Made by a program: the position numbers and the translations under genes. A stretch of 64,000 nt of DNA, taken from Mycobacterium shigaense. GTDB taxonomy: Bacteria; Actinomycetota; Actinomycetes; Mycobacteriales; Mycobacteriaceae. Numbering within the stretch: the stretch's first letter is position 1; each line of letters starts with the position of its first letter. Shown in pieces: positions 50,187-60,861 of the stretch. The notes under the pieces were generated by a model, which searched no databases, was not told the DNA's origin, and saw nothing but the letters and a program-made list of their open reading frames with translations. Location of the stretch: contig NZ_AP018164.1 of assembly GCF_002356315.1 (NCBI RefSeq), positions 620,001-684,000 of the forward strand. Direction: 5' to 3'.

Positions 50187-52352
50187 TCAGACAGCTTTGG
50201 CAAACGCGCGTAGCGACTCGACCTGGGCGGGATCCAGCGAGGGACGCACGGTTTTGCGGGCCGCGTCCAGATCGGCGGCCGTCACGTCGGCGGCGTCGAT
50301 GGAGCGGCGCATCGCGGTCAGTGCGGCCTCGCGCAGCAGTGCCACGCAGTCGGCCGCGCTGTAGCCGTCGAGTGTGGCGGCGATGTCGTCCAAGTCGACG
50401 TCGGCGGCCAGCGGGATGTTCTTGCCTGCGGTGCGCAGGATTTCGCGGCGGGCGGCGGCATCGGGCGGCTCGACGAACACTAGCCGCTCCAGCCGGCCCG
50501 GGCGCAACAGCGCGGGATCGATCAGATCGGGCCGGTTGGTGGCGCCCAACACCACGACGTCGCGCAGCGGGTTGATGCCGTCGAGCTCGGTGAGCAGCGC
50601 GGCCACCACCCGATCGGTTACGCCGGAGTCGAAGCTCTGCCCGCGCCGGGGCGCCAGTGCGTCCACCTCGTCGAGGAACACCAGCGAGGGCGCCGAATCA
50701 CGGGCCCGCCGGAACAATTCGCGGACCGCCTTCTCCGAGGCTCCCACCCATTTGTCCATCAGCTCGGAGCCTTTGACGGCGTGGACGCTGAGCTGCCCGG
50801 TGCTGGCCAGGGCGCGGACGATGAAGGTCTTGCCGCAGCCGGGCGGTCCGTAGAGCAGCACGCCGCGCGGCGGGTCGATACCCAACCGCGCGAACGTGTC
50901 GGGGTGCTGCAACGGCCACAGCACCGCCTCGGTCAGCGCCTGTTTGGCCTCGGCCATGTCCCCGACATCGCCGAGGGTCACGTTCCCGACGGTCAGCTCC
51001 TCGCTGGCCGAGCGGGACAGCGGCCGGATGACGGTCAACGCGCCGGCGAGATCGTCCTGGTTCAACTTCGGCGGCTCGCCGTCGGCGCTGGCCCGAGACG
51101 CCGCCCGCAGTGCCGCCTCGCGGACCAGTGCGGCCAGGTCGGCAACGACGAAACCCGGTGTACGGCTGGCAATTTCGGCGATGTCGAGATCGCCGGTCGG
51201 CACCGGCTTGAGCAGCGCCTCCAGCAGTGCCTTGCGGGTCGCGGCGTCGGGCAGCGGCAGCGTCAGCTCTCGGTCGCACAGGTCGGGGGCGCGCAGCCGG
51301 GCGTCGAGCTGGTCGGGCAGGGCGGAGGTGGCGATCAAGGCGACGCCCTCGGTGGCCACCGCGCCGCGCAACTCACCCAGGATCAGTGCGGCCACCGGCT
51401 CGGCGGCGGCGGGCAGCAGGGCGTCGACATCGGTGATCAGCAGCACGCCGCCGCCCTCGCGGACCCGCTGCGCCGCCGAGGCCACCGCTTTGAGCCGGTC
51501 TTCCGCACCCAGTGCGCCCGCCTCCGGGCCGTCCAGTTGCACCAGCTTGCGTCCGTCGCACACCGCGCGCACCATCGTCACCTTGCCCACGCCGGCCGGG
51601 CCCGACACCAGCACACCGAGGTTGGTGGCGGCGCCCAACGCCTTGAGTAGATGCCGCTCGTCGAGGGCGAGCTTGAGCCATTCGCTGAGCTTGGCGGCCT
51701 GCGGCTGCGAGCCCTTGAGCTCCTCGACCAGGATGTCCGGGCTGGTGATCTCGAACGGTTCCCGACTGGGAGCCGCGGTCGCGACGGTCACGGGAACGCC
51801 GGCGCCCCAACCGACTTGGGAGTTCGGCTGCACGCTGACCGGTCCCTCGGGGTCGACGCCGGTCACGGTCAGCAGCTCCGATGTCCAGCTGATGCCGACC
51901 GCCGTGGCCAGTGCCCGGGTGGCGGCCGACGTCGAGGTGCCCGGGCCCAGATCGCGGGGCAGCAGCGACACCGCGTCGCCGATGGTCATCACCTTGCCGA
52001 GCAACGCCTGGCGCAGGGTGGCCGCCGAGATCGACTGACTGGTCAGCGACGAGCCGCTCAGGGTCACCGACCGCGCGCCGTAGACAGTGACGGTGCTGAC
52101 GATCACCGCGCTGCCCTCGCGTAGCCCCGCGTTGGACAGCGTCACGTCATCGAGCAGGACCGTGGTCACCGGCGAGGCCGGGTCGGCCAGGCCCGCGACG
52201 GCCGCCGTGGTCCGCGACCCGGTCAGCGACACCGCATCCCACTCCCGGATACCCAGTGCTGCAACGGCATTCGGGTGCAGCCGGACGACACAGCGACGGG
52301 AGTCGACGGCCGAGGTGTTCAGCCGCGCCGTCAGGGTGAGCCGTTGGGTCAT
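50187..52352 (-). CDS. AAA+ ATPase of the CDC48/p97 type (Rv0435c-like)
   Basis: 721 residues. An N-terminal double-psi barrel-like region (about 1-190) precedes two AAA domains. D1 has a variant Walker A, GPAGVGKVT (251-259), and a Walker B without the catalytic Glu (LLITDVD, about 304-310). D2 is canonical: GPPGCGKTF (502-510) and LVFLDEVDAL (Asp561, Glu562), with NRPDLIDPALLRPGRLER as the second region of homology. Only D2 should hydrolyse ATP efficiently. ATG overlaps the pssA stop (ATGA), so it is coupled to phospholipid synthesis genes, as in M. tuberculosis. Confidence 0.9.
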   Translation of the reverse strand: MTQRLTLTARLNTSAVDSRRCVVRLHPNAVAALGIREWDAVSLTGSRTTAAVAGLADPASPVTTVLLDDVTLSNAGLREGSAVIVSTVTVYGARSVTLSGSSLTSQSISAATLRQALLGKVMTIGDAVSLLPRDLGPGTSTSAATRALATAVGISWTSELLTVTGVDPEGPVSVQPNSQVGWGAGVPVTVATAAPSREPFEITSPDILVEELKGSQPQAAKLSEWLKLALDERHLLKALGAATNLGVLVSGPAGVGKVTMVRAVCDGRKLVQLDGPEAGALGAEDRLKAVASAAQRVREGGGVLLITDVDALLPAAAEPVAALILGELRGAVATEGVALIATSALPDQLDARLRAPDLCDRELTLPLPDAATRKALLEALLKPVPTGDLDIAEIASRTPGFVVADLAALVREAALRAASRASADGEPPKLNQDDLAGALTVIRPLSRSASEELTVGNVTLGDVGDMAEAKQALTEAVLWPLQHPDTFARLGIDPPRGVLLYGPPGCGKTFIVRALASTGQLSVHAVKGSELMDKWVGASEKAVRELFRRARDSAPSLVFLDEVDALAPRRGQSFDSGVTDRVVAALLTELDGINPLRDVVVLGATNRPDLIDPALLRPGRLERLVFVEPPDAAARREILRTAGKNIPLAADVDLDDIAATLDGYSAADCVALLREAALTAMRRSIDAADVTAADLDAARKTVRPSLDPAQVESLRAFAKAV

Positions 52353-53251
52353 GGAACGCGTCCGCCCGGCTTACGCAGCCCCAGGCGGGTCATCGATCGT
52401 CCGCGCGGTTTGCCCAGTCCCAGCCGCGGTATCGGCCGGCGGTGTGGCTGCTCGCGGCGGTTCGCGCGCCGCACGGCGCGCCGCTGCTCCGGTTTTTCAT
52501 CCCACACCTCGGGGTGCGCGGCCAGCCAGCGCTGGTTGCGAATCGCGAACGGGATGTGGCAGAGGTAGGCGATGATAATCACCCAGATCAACACGTAGGG
52601 CGCCAACACTGCTGCGGCGGCACAGATCGCGAGGATCGCCAGCAGCGGCGCGGCCCAGGTCGGCGGCACGGCGGCGGCGTGCATCTTGCGCATCGGGATC
52701 TTGCTGATCATCAGCATCGACGTCCCGGTGATCCAGATGCACAGGAACACCGGCGAGGTCCACCAGCCATTGCCGAACTGCAGTTTGAGCCCGATCAGGC
52801 CGATCATCGAGACCGCGCCCGCCGGCGCGGGCATCCCGGCGAAGAATTCGTGCGTCCACGCGGGCTGACTGCCGTCGTCCTGCAGCGCGTTGAACCGCGC
52901 GAGCCGCAGCACCACGCAGACCGCGTAGAGCAGCACCACCACCCAGCCAGCCGGCGACGTGGCGAACAGCGTCACGTAGAGCACGATCGCGGGCGTCACG
53001 CCGAAGTTCACCGCGTCGGCCAGCGAGTCGATCTCGGCGCCGATGCGCGACTGGGCGTCCAGGATGCGGGCTACCCGGCCGTCCAGTCCGTCCAGGATCG
53101 CGGCCGCGGCGATCAGTGCCATGGCGGCCTTCGGTTGATGCTCGAGCGCGAATTTGATCGACGTCAGCCCCGCGCAGATGGACAGCACCGTCATCGCGCT
53201 GGGCAGGATCTGCAGGTTCATCGGTCGTCTGCTGCGCAGCCTGCTGCTCAC
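52349..53251 (-). CDS. pssA: CDP-diacylglycerol-serine O-phosphatidyltransferase
   Basis: 300 residues, integral membrane protein with about six to eight helices. It makes phosphatidylserine from CDP-diacylglycerol and serine. The CDP-alcohol phosphatidyltransferase motif DG(2)AR(8)G(3)D(3)D is visible as [26 protein letters not shown] in two adjoining parts (about 54-79). The Arg-rich tail ([12 protein letters not shown]) is basic and cytoplasmic. GTG 53251 overlaps the psd stop (GTGA). Feeds Psd next door to give phosphatidylethanolamine. Confidence 0.94.
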   Translation of the reverse strand: MSSRLRSRRPMNLQILPSAMTVLSICAGLTSIKFALEHQPKAAMALIAAAAILDGLDGRVARILDAQSRIGAEIDSLADAVNFGVTPAIVLYVTLFATSPAGWVVVLLYAVCVVLRLARFNALQDDGSQPAWTHEFFAGMPAPAGAVSMIGLIGLKLQFGNGWWTSPVFLCIWITGTSMLMISKIPMRKMHAAAVPPTWAAPLLAILAICAAAAVLAPYVLIWVIIIAYLCHIPFAIRNQRWLAAHPEVWDEKPEQRRAVRRANRREQPHRRPIPRLGLGKPRGRSMTRLGLRKPGGRVP

Positions 53252-53970
53252 GACAGGTCGGCCAATAACGTCTCGCCGCCGACGGCGCGCTGGCCCACCC
53301 GCACGACCGGTTCGGTGCCCGGCGGCAGGTAGGTGTCCAGCCGCGAGCCGAACCGGATCAGGCCGTAGGTGTCGCCGATCGACAGCTTGTCGCCGACGCG
53401 CGCGTCGCACACGATGCGCCGGGCCACCAGGCCGGCGATCTGCACGGCGACCACCTCGCCGCCGCCGGAGGTCCGGATGCGCAGGCTGGTGCGCTCGTTT
53501 TCGTTGCTCGCCGCCGGAAGATCGGCCGAACCGAACCGGCCCGCCCGGTGCTCGACGGCGATCACTTCGCCGCTGACGGGGGCGCGCTGCACGTGCGCGT
53601 CCAGGATCGACAGGAAGATGCTGACCCGCGGGCGGGGTTGTTCGCCCATGCCGAGTTCCGCGGGCGGGGCCGCGGCGTCGATCACGCAGATCACGCCGTC
53701 GGCCGGGGCGACGACCGCCCCGGGCCGGGTGGGCGGCACCCGCGGGGGATGCCGGAAGAACGCCGCGCAGGCGCCCGCGGTGAGCAGGCCCGTCCGGCGC
53801 AACCAGCGATGGTTGCGCCCGGCCAGCGCGACGGCCAGGCCGGCGGAGATGAACGGCGTGCCGGCGGGATGAACGGGCGGCACGCTCGCGCGTACCAGCT
53901 CCACGACGTGCTGGAGGTCGAAGGAGGGGTCCTCGGCGGTGGGGCCGATCGTGCGGGGGCGTCGTGCCAC
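53248..53970 (-). CDS. psd: Phosphatidylserine decarboxylase
   Basis: 240 residues. A pyruvoyl enzyme that turns phosphatidylserine into phosphatidylethanolamine. [12 protein letters not shown] (about 89-100), [18 protein letters not shown] (about 116-133) and the self-cleavage site at Gly-Ser within IRFGSRLD (about 205-212) are the key features; cleavage makes beta and alpha chains. Short archaeal-type form, as in M. tuberculosis. GTG start; coupled to pssA by GTGA and preceded by moeA at 24 bp. Confidence 0.93.
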   Translation of the reverse strand: MARRPRTIGPTAEDPSFDLQHVVELVRASVPPVHPAGTPFISAGLAVALAGRNHRWLRRTGLLTAGACAAFFRHPPRVPPTRPGAVVAPADGVICVIDAAAPPAELGMGEQPRPRVSIFLSILDAHVQRAPVSGEVIAVEHRAGRFGSADLPAASNENERTSLRIRTSGGGEVVAVQIAGLVARRIVCDARVGDKLSIGDTYGLIRFGSRLDTYLPPGTEPVVRVGQRAVGGETLLADLS

Positions 53971-53994
53971 CCGGTCATCTTACGAAGAGCGGGC

Positions 53995-55194
53995 CTAGCG
54001 CAGATCCCAGACCGGCAGCTCGGTGCCGGCGGCCACCTCGACGACGTCTTCGGGGATCTCCAGCAGTGCGTTCGCCGAAGCGAGCCAGCGCAAATGGTGC
54101 GACGCCGGGGGACCGTAGCTGGTGACGCTGCCGTCGTCGAGGATCGCGCGGCGGAACTGGCGCTTGCCGCGCGGCGAGGTCAGCGACTCCGACAGGGTCG
54201 CGGTCCGCCGCGGGCGCTCGGGGTCCGGCAGGCCCATCGCGCGGCGCAGCGCGGGACGCAGGAACACCTCGAAGGACACCAGGGAGCTGACCGGGTTTCC
54301 GGGTAGGGTGACTATCGTCGCGCCGGCCACCCGGCCGACCCCTTGCGGCATGCCCGGTTGCATCGCCACCTTGACGAACTCCACGCCTTGATCGCCCGCC
54401 CTGCCGAACGCGTCCTTGACCACCTCGTAGGCTCCGGCGCTGACGCCGCCGCTGGTGATGATCACGTCGCAGCCGGCGGCGTACCGGTCGACGATCGCGC
54501 CGAACTGCGCGACGTCGTCCTCGGCCGTCGCGACCGCGACCACCGCGGCACCCGCCTCGCGAACGGCGCCGGCCAGCATCACCGAGTTGGACTCGTAGAT
54601 CTGCCCCGGCTGCAGCGGCGTGCCCGGCGTCACCAGCTCGGTGCCGGTCGAGATCACCAGCACCCGCTGCCGCGGGATCACCGACAGCCCGGCCAGTCCC
54701 AGCGCCGCGGCCAGGCCGAGGATCGCCGGTGTTACCACCTGGCCAGCACGCAGCACGGTGGTCCCGGGCGCCACGTCGTCGCCGGCGAGCCGAATGTGCT
54801 TGCCGGCCGGCGAGCTCTGCCGGATCGTCACCGAACCCGCACCGCCGTCGGTGTTTTCGACTGGCACGATGGCCGTGGCCCCGGCGGGCAGCGGCGCGCC
54901 GGTCATGATCCGGTGCGCGGTCCCCGGGTCCAGCGCCAGCAGGTCGGTGCGCCCGGCCGGGATGTCCTCGGCGACGGGCAACACGACCGGGTGGTCGGGC
55001 GTGGCATCGGCGACGTCCTCGGCGCGCACCGCGTAGCCATCCATCGCCGAGTTGTCGAAGACCGGCAGCGCCAGCTGCGCGACCACGTCGTCGGCGAGCA
55101 CCAGCCCCTGGGCCTCGGGCAGCGTCACCGTGACCGCCGAGCGGGCACGGATCATCTCGGCTACGACGCGCTGGTGTTCGTCAACAGACCGCAC
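53995..55194 (-). CDS. moeA: Molybdopterin molybdenumtransferase MoeA
   Basis: 399 residues. It inserts molybdate into adenylated molybdopterin. ALPVFDNSAMDGYAVRAED (about 43-61) is the domain-III signature; MTGAPLPAGATAIVPVE, STGTELVTPG, YESNSVML, TSGGVSAGAYEVVKDAF and LPGNPVSSLVSFEVFLRP complete the family pattern. GTG start at 55194. It corresponds to moeA2 (Rv0438c) by position, first of the moeA-psd-pssA-AAA run. Confidence 0.93.
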   Translation of the reverse strand: MRSVDEHQRVVAEMIRARSAVTVTLPEAQGLVLADDVVAQLALPVFDNSAMDGYAVRAEDVADATPDHPVVLPVAEDIPAGRTDLLALDPGTAHRIMTGAPLPAGATAIVPVENTDGGAGSVTIRQSSPAGKHIRLAGDDVAPGTTVLRAGQVVTPAILGLAAALGLAGLSVIPRQRVLVISTGTELVTPGTPLQPGQIYESNSVMLAGAVREAGAAVVAVATAEDDVAQFGAIVDRYAAGCDVIITSGGVSAGAYEVVKDAFGRAGDQGVEFVKVAMQPGMPQGVGRVAGATIVTLPGNPVSSLVSFEVFLRPALRRAMGLPDPERPRRTATLSESLTSPRGKRQFRRAILDDGSVTSYGPPASHHLRWLASANALLEIPEDVVEVAAGTELPVWDLR

Positions 55195-55257
55195 CCGGCC
55201 ATTATCGGCCCGGACTCACGGTCCCGGATCGACGCCGCCCGACGTAGAGTTGAGAAT

Positions 55258-55515
55258 GTGATTACCGGGATTGCCCACACCGGGGTGTGCGTACCGGATT
55301 GTGAAGGCGCGGTGGCGTTCTATCGTGACGTATTAGGCCTGCGTGTGCTGTCGCCGCCGTATGTCATGGCCGGTAATGCCATTCGCAACGACATGGGTGA
55401 GCTGGTGTCCGACCCGACGATGACGGCGGCCATCGTCGGATTTCCGGACGGCGGCGATCGCGTTCTCGAGGTGATCGAGTACCTCAACGTCGACGGCGCC
55501 GACGACGTCCGCAGA
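55258..55515 (+). pseudogene. Glyoxalase/VOC domain gene, 3' part lost
   Basis: From GTG 55258 the frame reads GIAHTGVCVPDCEGAVAFYR, then DVLGLRVLSPPYVM and VLEVIEYLNVDG, a clear first half of a vicinal-oxygen-chelate domain. Soon after YLNVDGAD the homology stops and the frame runs into unrelated residues up to a TGA at 55576-55578. The second half of the domain is absent and TetR-type sequence begins in another frame near 55503, so the gene was joined to the next fragment by a deletion. Confidence 0.7.
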
Positions 55516-55910
55516 AATGGCTGGAAAACATCGCCGAGACCTGGACCACGCCGATCGATCGGCTGGGCGCCGCGCTGATCAGGTTTTTGCTGGCAAGCTG
55601 GGCCGACGACGAGGTCGGGCCGACCCTGCGCGCCATCCTGCAGACCGCCGCACACGAACCGGCCATCCGCGAAAAGCTGCGGCGGGTGGTCGAGGGCAGC
55701 TTGATGGGGGTGTCGCAGCTGGGCTCCGACGAACGGGATCGGCTGATCCGCAGCGGGCTGGTGTCGTCACAGATGATGGGCTTCGCGCTGATGCGCTACG
55801 TCTGGCAGATCGAGCCCGTCGCGTCGATGACGGACGACGAGGCGGTCGCCGCGGTCGCTCCCAATCTGCAGCGCTACGTCAACGGGGACCTGAGCGCTCA
55901 GATCCAGTAG
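55503..55910 (+). pseudogene. TetR-family regulator remnant, ligand-binding domain only
   Basis: The frame reads KWLENIAETW, DRLGAALIRFLLASWADDEVGP, LRAILQTAAHEPAIREKL and FALMRYVWQIEPVASMTDDE, ending LQRYVNGDLSAQIQ. This is the C-terminal domain of a common mycobacterial TetR type. No helix-turn-helix precedes it: sequence upstream belongs to the VOC fragment in a different frame. A weak TTG at 55587 could start a 107-residue product, which would not bind DNA. Confidence 0.7.
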
Positions 55911-56389
55911 TTGTCGTGGCGGACGAACCACTCTTGCCGCTCGTCATCGGTCATGTCGGCCAGCGCGCCCAAGCCCTCGAAGTAAGCCTCGCGCGGCGCG
56001 CCGGGCGCGAACAGGATCAGGATCGACGCCGGCTCGCCGGCCTCGTTGCGGAAGCCGTGGATCCCGCCAGGCGGCACGTAGAGGAAGTCGCCCTCCCGGG
56101 CGTCGGCCCACTGGGTCCCGTCGTAAAGCTGCATGTTTCCGGACAGCACGAAGAAGGCCTCGGATATGGCGCGGTGGTAGTGCGCCGGCGGCCCGCCGCC
56201 GGCGGGGGCGATGTCGACCCGGTACAGGCCGTAATCGCCGTCGGTGTGCTGCTGGTCGGCCAGGTAGTGGTAGGTGACCCCGGACGTCGCGTAGTCGGGT
56301 GGCTGGTCGGCCCGTCTGAGCCGCGCGCTGACCTCCGGCTCGGCGGCGGTGTAGCGGGGCGGCGGATATGGCGGCACGACGAGCGACAT
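55898..56389 (-). CDS. Cupin domain protein
   Basis: 163 residues. A single cupin barrel with motif 1 PPAHYHRAISEAFFVLSGNMQLY (split at about 75-97; metal-binding His-His-Glu) and motif 2 VPPGGIHGFRNEAGEP (His). It probably binds one metal ion. The acidic C-terminus (ADMTDDERQEWFVRHDNYWI) is unusual. ATG 56389 is chosen; an upstream GTG is possible. It looks intact although both flanking genes are decayed. Reaction unknown. Confidence 0.8.
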   Translation of the reverse strand: MSLVVPPYPPPRYTAAEPEVSARLRRADQPPDYATSGVTYHYLADQQHTDGDYGLYRVDIAPAGGGPPAHYHRAISEAFFVLSGNMQLYDGTQWADAREGDFLYVPPGGIHGFRNEAGEPASILILFAPGAPREAYFEGLGALADMTDDERQEWFVRHDNYWI

Positions 56390-56420
56390 GGTTTCCACTC
56401 TGCCAGTTAGCATCGGCGGG

Positions 56421-57122
56421 GTGGAGTCTGCCGAAGACGCGCGCGTGCGGCGGCTTCTCGACGCCGAAAGCAAGGCGGCGGAACTGTTCGACGAGATCGA
56501 GCGACGCGCGATGATCCGGCCCGGCGTGGGCGAGAAGGCGTTGTCCGACGAGGTCCGCGACCTGGCCGCCGAGATGTTCGGCGTGACGCGGCACTGGCAC
56601 CGGCGGATCGTGCGCGCCGGCGAGAACACGTTGCTGCCGTTCAAGGAGCATCCGCCGGACCGGGTGATCGCCGCCGACGACATCGCCTTCCTGGACCTCG
56701 GGCCGATTTTCGACGAGTGGGAGGCGGATTTCGGGCGCACCTTCGTGCTGGGCGATGACCCGGCAAAAGTGGCTGTGCGTGAAGCGCTTCCGCGAGTTTG
56801 GCAGGCCGGCCGCGACTATTTCCGCAAGCACCCCGACATCACCGGAGCCGAGTTGTACGACCACGTCGTCGGTCTGAGCCGCGCCGAGGGATTCGAGTGG
56901 GGCAGTCCGATCGCCGGACATCTCGTCGGGGAATTCCCGCACAAGAAGATCATCGGCGACGGCGCCCAGTGGTACATCACGCCCGGCTCGGATAAACCCA
57001 TGCGGCGCAACGACGGACGCGGGCGGCCATGTCACTAGATTCTCGAGGTCCATCTGGTCGACCGCCCGCGCGCGTTCGGCGGGTTCTACGAGCAGCTGCT
57101 CGACGTGCCACCGTCGGGTTAG
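56421..57122 (+). pseudogene. M24-family metallopeptidase-like gene with in-frame amber stop
   Basis: The frame from GTG 56421 reads like an M24 (aminopeptidase P-like) protein: DDIAFLDLGPIFDEWEADFGRTFVLGDDP holds the two Asp ligands (in two adjoining parts) and GHLVGEFPHKKI the His. After GRGRPCH a TAG at 57036-57038 stops translation, but the same frame continues ILEVHLVDRPRAFGG, then FYEQLLDV, to a TAG at 57120-57122. Relatives carry Trp before ILE, so TGG to TAG is the likely change. The lost tail contains a metal-ligand Glu, so the 205-residue product is probably inactive. Confidence 0.72.
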
Positions 57123-58033
57123 TCGATGCCGTAGACGACCCCGGTCAGTTCCTCGGAGACCGCCCACAGCCGGCGCTGCCGCTCGGCGTCGTGCGACTTG
57201 GCGCTGGAGCTGACGACCTTGGGATAGCCGCGTGTCTCGCCGAGGCCATCGGGCCCGTAGTACTGGCCGCCCAGCACGCCGGGGTCGGTGGCGGCACGCA
57301 ACTGCGGCAGCGCGCCGGCGGCCGCGTCTTGCGCGATGACGTTGAAGAACACGTCGACGAACGGCCGGAACGTCGCGGGTGTGTAGCGGCCCAGCTCGGT
57401 GTTCGACCCGCCGGGGTGCGCCGCCACGGCGATCGTCGTGCCGTGCGGGGCAAGCCGGCGCTGCAGTTCGTAGGTGAACAACAGGTTGGCCAGCTTGGCC
57501 TGGCCGTAGGCGGCGACCCGGTTGTAACGACGTTCCCACTGCAGGTCGTCGAAGTGGATGTCGGCCAGGATGCGGTGACCGATGCTGCTGATCGTGACGA
57601 CCCGCGAGCCGGCGACCGGCAGCAGCCGGTCCAGCAGCAGGCCGGTCAGGGCGAAGTGGCCCAGGTGGTTGGTGCCGAACTGCAGCTCGAAGCCGTCCTT
57701 GGTGGTCAACTTCGGCGTGTACATCACGCCGGCGTTGTTGATCAGCAGGTCGATGCGGTCGTAGTTGGAGCGCAGCTGCTCGGCCGCGGCGCGGACTGAC
57801 TGCAGCGACGTCAGGTCGAGTTCGGCCAGCGCGACGTCGGCCTGCGGGCTGGTGGCGGTGATGCGCGCGACGGCGTCCTTGCCCTTGTCGAGATTGCGCA
57901 CCGCCAGCACGACATGGGCGCCGTGCTCGGCGAGGGTCAGGGCCGTCTCGTAGCCGAGGCCGGTGTTGGCGCCGGTGACGACGGCGACGCGGCCCGTCTG
58001 ATCGGGGATGTCCGCGGTGGTCCACTTGGCCAT
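57119..58033 (-). CDS. Short-chain dehydrogenase/reductase (Rv0439c-like)
   Basis: 304 residues. VAVVTGANTGLGYETALTLAEHGA (about 17-40) binds NAD(P); NNAGVMY, ISSIGHR and the catalytic YGQAK (about 174-178) follow. Similar in type to the SDR at 47677-48594. Position between moeA and groEL2 matches Rv0439c. A TetR gene is divergent, with a pair of inverted sites between (58063-58111), suggesting repression by that regulator. Substrate unknown; retinol-dehydrogenase-like SDRs act on lipids and alcohols. Confidence 0.88.
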   Translation of the reverse strand: MAKWTTADIPDQTGRVAVVTGANTGLGYETALTLAEHGAHVVLAVRNLDKGKDAVARITATSPQADVALAELDLTSLQSVRAAAEQLRSNYDRIDLLINNAGVMYTPKLTTKDGFELQFGTNHLGHFALTGLLLDRLLPVAGSRVVTISSIGHRILADIHFDDLQWERRYNRVAAYGQAKLANLLFTYELQRRLAPHGTTIAVAAHPGGSNTELGRYTPATFRPFVDVFFNVIAQDAAAGALPQLRAATDPGVLGGQYYGPDGLGETRGYPKVVSSSAKSHDAERQRRLWAVSEELTGVVYGID

Positions 58034-58062
58034 GGGGGAAGCTCCTCAGCTTGTAGAGTAAA

Positions 58063-58111
58063 CGGGGCGAACGCTCCGATTGATTGCCCACTATACGGAA
58101 CGTACGCCCCG
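58063..58111. promoter_or_regulatory. Paired inverted 16-bp sites between SDR and TetR genes
   Basis: CGGAACGTACGCCCCG at 58096-58111 and its inverted copy at 58063-58078 (reading CGGAGCGTTCGCCCCG on the minus strand) differ at two positions and are 17 bp apart. They lie between the divergent starts at 58033 and 58137, a natural place for the TetR protein to repress both genes. Confidence 0.65.
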
Positions 58112-58136
58112 GTTTGTCAATGGAAATGTAGGTGAC

Positions 58137-58703
58137 ATGGCGGAACCCGTCCGGCCGTTGCGCGCCGATGCGGTGCGCAACCGCGCGCGCGTCTTGGACG
58201 TCGCCTACGAAACCTTCGCGGCCGAGGGCTTGGCCGTACCCATCGACGAGATCGCCCGGCGCGCCGGCGTCGGCGCCGGAACCGTCTACCGGCACTTCCC
58301 GACCAAGGAGGCCCTGTTCGCGGCTGTCATCGACGACCGAATGCGGCATCTGGTCGACGATGGCTACGCGCTGCTGCGGTCCGGCGAACCCGGTGAGGCG
58401 CTCTTCACGTACCTGCGCTCGCTGGTGTTGAAGTGGGGTGCGCGGGACCGCGGCCTGGTCGACGCGCTGGCCGGGCTCGGTATCAACATCGAGACCGTGG
58501 CGCCGGAGGCCGAGGAGGCGTTCCTGGCGATGCTCGGTGAGCTGCTGAGCGCGGCGCAGCAGGCGGGAGCCGCGCGGCGCGACATCGGGGTGCGCGAAGT
58601 GAAATCGCTCCTGGTCGGATGCCAGGCGATGGAGGCGTACGACTCGGCGCTGGCTGAACGGGTAACCGATGTCGTCGTCGACGGTTTACGCGCTGGGCGA
58701 TAG
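58137..58703 (+). CDS. TetR/AcrR family regulator
   Basis: 188 residues. The helix-turn-helix spans about 15-60: RNRARVLDVAYETFAAEG, then IDEIARRAGVGAGTVYRHFPTKEALF. The C-terminal domain (LRSLVLKWGARDRGLVDALAGLG ...) is of the SACE_7040-like TetR type. It is divergent from an SDR gene with two inverted sites between them, so it likely controls the SDR and itself. Not at this place in M. tuberculosis as I recall. Ligand unknown. Confidence 0.87.
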   Translation: MAEPVRPLRADAVRNRARVLDVAYETFAAEGLAVPIDEIARRAGVGAGTVYRHFPTKEALFAAVIDDRMRHLVDDGYALLRSGEPGEALFTYLRSLVLKWGARDRGLVDALAGLGINIETVAPEAEEAFLAMLGELLSAAQQAGAARRDIGVREVKSLLVGCQAMEAYDSALAERVTDVVVDGLRAGR

Positions 58704-58715
58704 CGGCTGCCCGTT

Positions 58716-58742
58716 CTTGCACTCGGCATAGGCGAGTGCTAA
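58716..58742 (+). promoter_or_regulatory. CIRCE element 1 (HrcA operator)
   Basis: CTTGCACTC, nine bases, GAGTGCTAA: the right half is perfect and the left half has mismatches to the TTAGCACTC consensus. It is about 160 bp upstream of groEL2 and 9 bp from a second CIRCE element. Confidence 0.85.
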
Positions 58743-58750
58743 GAATGACG

Positions 58751-58777
58751 TTGGCACTCGCGACTGGCGAGTGCTAG
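58751..58777 (+). promoter_or_regulatory. CIRCE element 2 (HrcA operator)
   Basis: TTGGCACTC, nine bases, GAGTGCTAG, close to the CIRCE consensus. Together with element 1 it places groEL2 under HrcA heat-shock repression, as known for mycobacterial groE genes. Confidence 0.88.
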
Positions 58778-58841
58778 GTCGGGACGGTGAGGCCAGCTCT
58801 GGTCGTCCGTCGCGGGCACTGCGCCCGGCCAGCGTAAGTAA

Positions 58842-60527
<1,686 letters not shown>

Positions 60528-60536
60528 AACGTCGAC

Positions 60537-60573
60537 GAAAAAGCCCGGTTCCCCTTGGGGGCCGGGCTTTTTC
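60537..60573 (+). terminator. Rho-independent terminator of groEL2
   Basis: Perfect 12-bp arms (GAAAAAGCCCGG at 60537-60548 and its complement at 60562-60573) enclose a further CCCC/GGGG stem, ending in a T tract. It lies 10 bp after the groEL2 stop. Confidence 0.93.
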
Positions 60574-60861
60574 GTGCTTCGGGTCCGTCTAGCCTGGGCG
60601 GCGAGTGTGCGGCCTGGGCCTCGCGTGTGAACATTCGGCGGAGCGGGTGCGCGTAGGGCGGCATTTCGGCGGCGATTTTTCCGCCCTGGCTGCACTGCGA
60701 AAGTCGTGACCGCGCGGCCGATGCGCTCACCGCCGAATTGTCGCTACGAGGCGGGCAAGTCGACCATTGCGCCGGTCCGCACCGTCCCTGTCGCTCGGCG
60801 CTCGTTTTTCGGTACTTGATGTACTCAACGTTTGATCAGTTGGCCACGAAGCGACCAGGCA
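60574..60861. other. Non-coding stretch after groEL2
   Basis: Apart from short GC-rich hairpins (for example GGCGG and CCGCC around a run of T near 60672-60690) I see no gene or known site. It probably holds the promoter of the hemophore-like remnant that follows. Confidence 0.5.
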
